This document shows positions 7,101 to 9,368 of a DNA stretch of 9,368 nt, piece after piece (the stretch's first letter is position 1; each line of letters opens with the position of its first letter). The position numbers were made by a program, and so were the translations under genes. Under the pieces are notes generated by a model. The model worked only from the letters and a program-made list of their open reading frames with translations. It searched no databases and had not been told where the DNA came from. Source of the stretch: Burkholderiales bacterium (lineage in GTDB: Bacteria > Pseudomonadota > Gammaproteobacteria > Burkholderiales > Burkholderiaceae_C); NCBI GenBank assembly GCA_947458895.1, contig CANHBY010000020.1, positions 1-9,368 on the forward strand, read 5' to 3'.

Positions 7101-9368
7101 GTTTTTTGAAGCGGGAGCAGGGTACGGTTGCCTTCAAAGCCGGTGAAGATCCAACGAAGTTGATTGAGCAAATCTCAAGTGCAAAGAACGGTGAGATCGC
7201 CAAGACCGTCAGCCCGCTGGATTGGCAAGAGCGCCAGGTCAAAGCCGGTTCGCAGGAGGGCGACTATGTCGTGACCGACAAGACCGCAACGCCCGATGGC
7301 GGCTCGATCACGAACACCACCGACATCAAAGCCATGGTGCCTGGGGATGTGCCGAATGCCCAGGTGGCCAAAGAAATCAAGGGGCTGTCGGGAGCCGATG
7401 CGGCACGGTTCAGCCTGAATCCCGAGGGCCTGCCGGTTGAGGTCGTGACGTCGACCAAAGAGGCCAAGGCTTTGGATGGAACAACGGTCAAGTCCACTGA
7501 GACGCGTTTTACCCAACTAAGGCCTGACGGTTCCAGCCAAACTTTGATTCGTTCCGAAGTGACCGGTGGAGCGGTGGAGTGGCGTACCCAGGACGAGAGT
7601 TCCGACGGGAAAAACTTGACGGAGGTCAGCCGGACCAAGGGCACAGATGCGCGCTCTGAGCGCACGGCTGTCATGCAGGATGATGGCAGCCTGAAGGAGA
7701 CTCTGGTCGAGTACGCTGACTCTAAGAGTGCCAAAGACAACCCCGATGCGGCAGTTGCCCGCACCGAGCGTACAACCACTCAAAATGCAGATGGTAGCCG
7801 CCAGGTTGTGGAAGACCGCGTGAGGGGCGACACCTTGGCCAATGTCAGCCCTGGAGGCCACGCCAGCCGAACTGAGCACAGGGAAGTTAAAATCATCGAA
7901 ACGCCCGGTGATGACGGCGTGTTGCGGACCAAAGAGGTCAGTAGCGGTAACGTGATCGAAAACGGCCAGCGTTCGTCTTTCAAGGGTGAAAAAGTGGTTG
8001 CCAACCGCAGCTCGGGAGGCGTAGTGGAAAGCCTCATGTCCGAGTCCACCACACCCACCGGTGTGACGGTGCGCAGCGAGACCCGGGCGGGGAAAACCAC
8101 TGAGTCTGTCAAAGTAGGCGACAAGTTTGTGTCGGCTGCTGATGCCCCCGACACACCCGAAATTCGCGCAGCTTTGGCCACGCAGGAGCTCGCCCGCGCC
8201 TCGAACATCGCCACCCTGGCTGATGCAAAAGGCCTTGACTCTGTGGCTCTTTTGCTGGGTGACGAGACCAAGCTCAGCGCTGATCCGGCCGAGCGCAAAG
8301 TGCAATTGCAGGCGCAGATGGAGGTGGTCGCAAGCAAGTCGATGACGAGGGTGTATGCGAGCCGGGCGTTTGCGGGCGGTGCAGGTGCTTTGGCACTTTT
8401 TGGGGGCATCACCGGGCTCTTCATGCTCAACGGGGCCATCAAATCTGGCAACAAATATGGCATTACTTCAGCCTCTACGGGTATAGCTGCCGGTGCTGCT
8501 GAGCTGACCCAAATGGGGGTTCAGGGTGCGGGGCTGATGGCGTCCTCCACCAAGGCGATCAGTGTTTTGGGCAAGGTTGCGAGCGTGGCTGGCAAGTTGG
8601 CCATCGGGCTGGGCGCTGTGGCGCTGGGGATGATGATTCCTGGCCTTATCGATGCCATCAAGAGCGGTGATAAGAAGGCGATTGTGGGCAGCTCGGTGGG
8701 GTTGGCAGGCGGTCTGGCCGCGGTGGTTGCTGGCGCCGCCATTGGTGGGGCCATTGGCCTTGCCGTGGGTGTCGTCATTGGAGGCCTGACGATTGCTTTC
8801 GTGGAGCTGTTTAACAAGCTGTTCAACCCCGGCACGCCCATCACTGGCCCCGACCCCTTGGCCTCCACCGACCAAGCCACCCGCTCAGAGCTGCGGGGGC
8901 ATGTGCAGACCCTCTACAACGAGTGGGGCAGCCTGGGCGACGATCCCAATACTGATCGCTTCGCTGAGTGGGCCAAGCCCGACAGCGGCAAGAGCGAGGC
9001 CGTGCGCAAAGCCTCGCAGTTCTTCGTCGACCATTCCGAGTTTGTGAACTGGCTCGACGCCGCCGGCACAGGCGACCTGCACAAGCGCGATGCGCGCTAC
9101 CACGGCAACATCTCCAAGGCCGACCTCACGCGCTACATGGTCCACCTGGCCATCCCGCCCGAGGTCTACAACCAACTGCCCCCACCCTCCAATGATGCGC
9201 GGCTGTGGTCGGCAGGCGTGATCAACCAAGACTTCGATCTGGTCAATGCCTTTGGCAAAGATGGCGATGGCCAAGCCGGTGGAGACGCCGACATCGGGCT
9301 GCCCGAGCTGCTCAACATCGCTTCAGGCATGTATGACGACACTTTGCGCAGGCAGTTGCAGCAGAAGT
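4193..9368 (+). CDS. Giant modular protein, probably exported and membrane-active (5' part, at least 1725 residues; C-terminus beyond the right edge)
   Basis: Reading from the ATG at 4193 gives 1725 codons without a stop. I do not recognise the family. Visible order: helical N-terminus without a signal peptide (1-185); Pro-rich pentapeptide linker (187-221); Ser-Asp tract (about 304-321); beta-rich region (about 325-455); second Ser-Asp tract (468-502); Pro/Ala-rich stretch (about 640-700); Ala-rich hydrophobic segment (744-772); helical part with GDGKI at 815-819; a polar beta-like region with D-G-S turns (about 900-1320); hydrophobic segments at 1393-1416, 1462-1489 and 1497-1537, the last a glycine-zipper-like stretch; EF-hand-like loops at 1633-1644 and about 1690-1705. 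No cysteine was found. Hydrophobic hairpins after long flexible, Cys-free regions suggest a secreted pore- or translocon-forming protein. The C-terminal HSEFVNWLD...GNISKADL block recalls HrpF/NolX/HrpK-type type III translocators, but this is memory-based and uncertain. A type I-secreted toxin is an alternative. No secretion genes are in view. Confidence 0.93.
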   Translation, partial: METRIKEAAAPEEAGSGVILSQARKDAVWNYVYLAMKDVVLSKDESDLADLLGQLPAEEPLVAELDKLAVALQSDSAGLTSPEGQLFGQLATLVTSKQAGRESVVKNLLDLVNDFAGPTGQPTGLSSVHIEAVEKLMDFIKSDSSDLTAIQAAIVKVRQMAMEGAVDAKGKYSGLTDSEVDSIALSPKPPAPKPPAPTPPAPTPPAPNPPATDPPATDPPGSGEKLGPPDHTGVSKDLGQTGVRVSGTGQAYGMVVRTPEKDGKWMDKILNKTKFDGTLAELAARDGDKGFWVGATKFRVVPAGSSGSDSDSDSESESGASLPLANQYRVEMAVGPNVWTTVKKGSGDSTASIKLTYEWDVGATAAVTGANRPPGLEGHTTTGTFGGYTRFKPFVTLWVTDPVTATEKNPSHFRARTYVPFGLLSASFGGSASAAGVNDSLGLSVEALQIDLRWGKTWGRQVPGAAQSDSDSDSDYGSADGSFSGSDRGSDYGSANSRLSGSGPQGAARSPLAPGFILAEAGVVVRAGASGDLMPVMDALQAGKPQYAEALLLKMPGAGAKIGTWLFGVNQVRNKAHQLADRLRGTNPGRFKRWGAKFIESAGDTYQHWGLSVTGSVDVGAQKAVAPPRTGSGPVPSGGEAAAPPPPQYANPGIYEAPDSGAASEQAPGAVSDSQYTLRSVSSVEPTAAPAPAGVSGEVAELSGATLPSDMPEEVKNLVNMQGMDLPANELFESLSELSDSPELMALVGGATAALTTAMAAKGAAAFLKALKSKGKSANLSSLSADQREGMADKVVFRAFELLLEDSGQSALGKGDGKIQTSKSDLSKGLLQMTGESKSAYFKRLVSMISRKLPGAAKDVLANPSNWASLLGVPTADKPSSKRGLVSADGSEIPGRAQVETDLADARDTADEVRKLLGDTEGPVNIATDPDNVSVFTRDPVTNGIRATDISINRDSNTLTYDRKTIDSEGFLKREQGTVAFKAGEDPTKLIEQISSAKNGEIAKTVSPLDWQERQVKAGSQEGDYVVTDKTATPDGGSITNTTDIKAMVPGDVPNAQVAKEIKGLSGADAARFSLNPEGLPVEVVTSTKEAKALDGTTVKSTETRFTQLRPDGSSQTLIRSEVTGGAVEWRTQDESSDGKNLTEVSRTKGTDARSERTAVMQDDGSLKETLVEYADSKSAKDNPDAAVARTERTTTQNADGSRQVVEDRVRGDTLANVSPGGHASRTEHREVKIIETPGDDGVLRTKEVSSGNVIENGQRSSFKGEKVVANRSSGGVVESLMSESTTPTGVTVRSETRAGKTTESVKVGDKFVSAADAPDTPEIRAALATQELARASNIATLADAKGLDSVALLLGDETKLSADPAERKVQLQAQMEVVASKSMTRVYASRAFAGGAGALALFGGITGLFMLNGAIKSGNKYGITSASTGIAAGAAELTQMGVQGAGLMASSTKAISVLGKVASVAGKLAIGLGAVALGMMIPGLIDAIKSGDKKAIVGSSVGLAGGLAAVVAGAAIGGAIGLAVGVVIGGLTIAFVELFNKLFNPGTPITGPDPLASTDQATRSELRGHVQTLYNEWGSLGDDPNTDRFAEWAKPDSGKSEAVRKASQFFVDHSEFVNWLDAAGTGDLHKRDARYHGNISKADLTRYMVHLAIPPEVYNQLPPPSNDARLWSAGVINQDFDLVNAFGKDGDGQAGGDADIGLPELLNIASGMYDDTLRRQLQQK
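4751..4855 (+). repeat. 15-bp tandem repeat encoding a Pro-rich pentapeptide linker
   Basis: Seven consecutive 15-bp units start at 4751, 4766, 4781, 4796, 4811, 4826 and 4841. Pairs are identical (units 1-2 CCGAAGCCACCTGCA, units 3-4 CCGACTCCACCTGCA) and the last is degenerate. They encode P-x-P-P-A units with x = K, K, T, T, N, followed by T-D-P-P-A and T-D-P-P-G (residues 187-221). Identity between neighbouring units points to recent slippage or unequal exchange; whole 15-bp changes keep the frame. The likely role is a stiff, extended spacer between the N-terminal helical domain and the rest of the giant protein. Confidence 0.95.
5102..5155 (+). repeat. First Ser-Asp/Ser-Glu tract of the giant protein
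   Basis: The codons encode GSSGSDSDSDSESESGAS (residues 304-321), an acidic, flexible, low-complexity linker. The serine codons vary (TCT, TCG, TCC, AGC), so the nucleotide repeat is imperfect and selection on the amino-acid sequence is plausible. It separates a segment ending FWVGATKFRVVPA from the beta-rich region that follows. Confidence 0.9.
5594..5701 (+). repeat. Second Ser-Asp tract with a duplicated 12-residue unit
   Basis: Residues 468-475 are SDSDSDSD. Then DYGSADGSFSGS (5615-5650) and DYGSANSRLSGS (5663-5698) form an imperfect 36-bp repeat separated by 12 bp encoding DRGS. Unlike the first tract, serines here use mainly AGC/AGT, so the two tracts did not arise by recent copying of one another. 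Such Ser-Asp tracts act as spacers in surface and secreted proteins. No cell-wall anchor is visible. Confidence 0.88.
7283..7801 (+). repeat. Degenerate beta-repeat region with recurring D-G-S turns
   Basis: Similar short motifs recur: TPDGGSI (Asp at residue 1035), RPDGSSQ (1112), QDDGSLK (1164) and NADGSRQ (1200). Each is preceded and followed by alternating polar/hydrophobic residues rich in Thr, Val, Arg and Glu, such as SERTAVM and TERTTTQ before and QVVEDRV after. The spacing (77, 52, 36 residues) is not constant, so this is a set of related beta-hairpins rather than a strict tandem repeat. A protein-only stalk or beta-sheet scaffold is the natural reading; no known repeat family is assigned. 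Confidence 0.5.
8435..8719 (+). repeat. Internal duplication in the membrane-inserting module (copies at 8435-8500 and 8654-8719)
   Basis: Residues 1415-1436 and 1488-1509 align without gaps at an offset of 73 residues. Copy 1 begins AIKSGNKYGI and copy 2 AIKSGDKKAI. Shared positions in the rest are the Ser, Gly, Ala and Gly of STGIAAG versus SVGLAGG. Each copy follows a hydrophobic segment (1393-1416 and 1462-1489) and leads into a Gly/Ala-rich helix, so the repeating unit appears to be hydrophobic helix, AIKSG turn, small-residue helix. The DNA copies differ at many third positions, so the duplication is old. Confidence 0.75.

Noticed and set aside
7264..9274. Long minus-strand open frames (7264-7779, 7517-8305, 7780-8463, 8468-8875, 8885-9274)
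   Set aside because: They lie opposite the continuous giant frame, overlap one another, and give low-complexity translations without recognisable domains. They are by-products of its codon use.
1..9368. tRNA, rRNA, CRISPR array, insertion sequence or phage attachment site
   Set aside because: No cloverleaf, regularly spaced identical repeats, transposase frame or terminal inverted repeats were seen.

Overview
The window looks like the chromosome of a beta-proteobacterium of the order Burkholderiales, most likely family Comamonadaceae. That placement rests on recalled similarity of the Orn, ProA, QueC and Ste24-type M48 proteins and on G+C-rich codon use. No database search was possible.

Left part (1-3881) is ordinary housekeeping DNA. 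A truncated M48 (Ste24/CAAX-protease type) membrane peptidase lies on the minus strand and is divergent from orn (oligoribonuclease, plus strand). Orn converges on a minus-strand run, in transcription order proA (proline synthesis), queC (7-deazaguanine/queuosine synthesis) and a small LemA-family membrane-anchored protein. proA and queC are close enough to be co-transcribed. The products are functionally unrelated.

A 311-bp non-coding gap (3882-4192) separates proA from a divergent reading frame. It is locally A+T-rich and carries a perfect 7-bp hairpin and a short palindrome.

Right part (4193-9368) is one giant open reading frame with a strong Shine-Dalgarno sequence. I read it codon by codon: 1725 codons without a stop, running off the right edge. 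The protein has no recognisable signal peptide, no cysteine in the visible part, and a clearly modular build: a helical N-terminus; a Pro-rich pentapeptide linker; a beta-rich region set between two Ser-Asp tracts; an Ala-rich hydrophobic stretch; a GDGKI (EF-hand-like) segment; a long beta-repeat region with recurring D-G-S turns; a duplicated, glycine-zipper-rich membrane-inserting module; and a C-terminal region with two more EF-hand-like loops. This architecture suggests an exported, membrane-active (pore- or translocon-forming) protein. I do not recognise its family with confidence. Candidates are a very large relative of type III translocators of the HrpF/NolX/HrpK kind, or a type I/other secreted pore-forming toxin. 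It is the most interesting object in the window.
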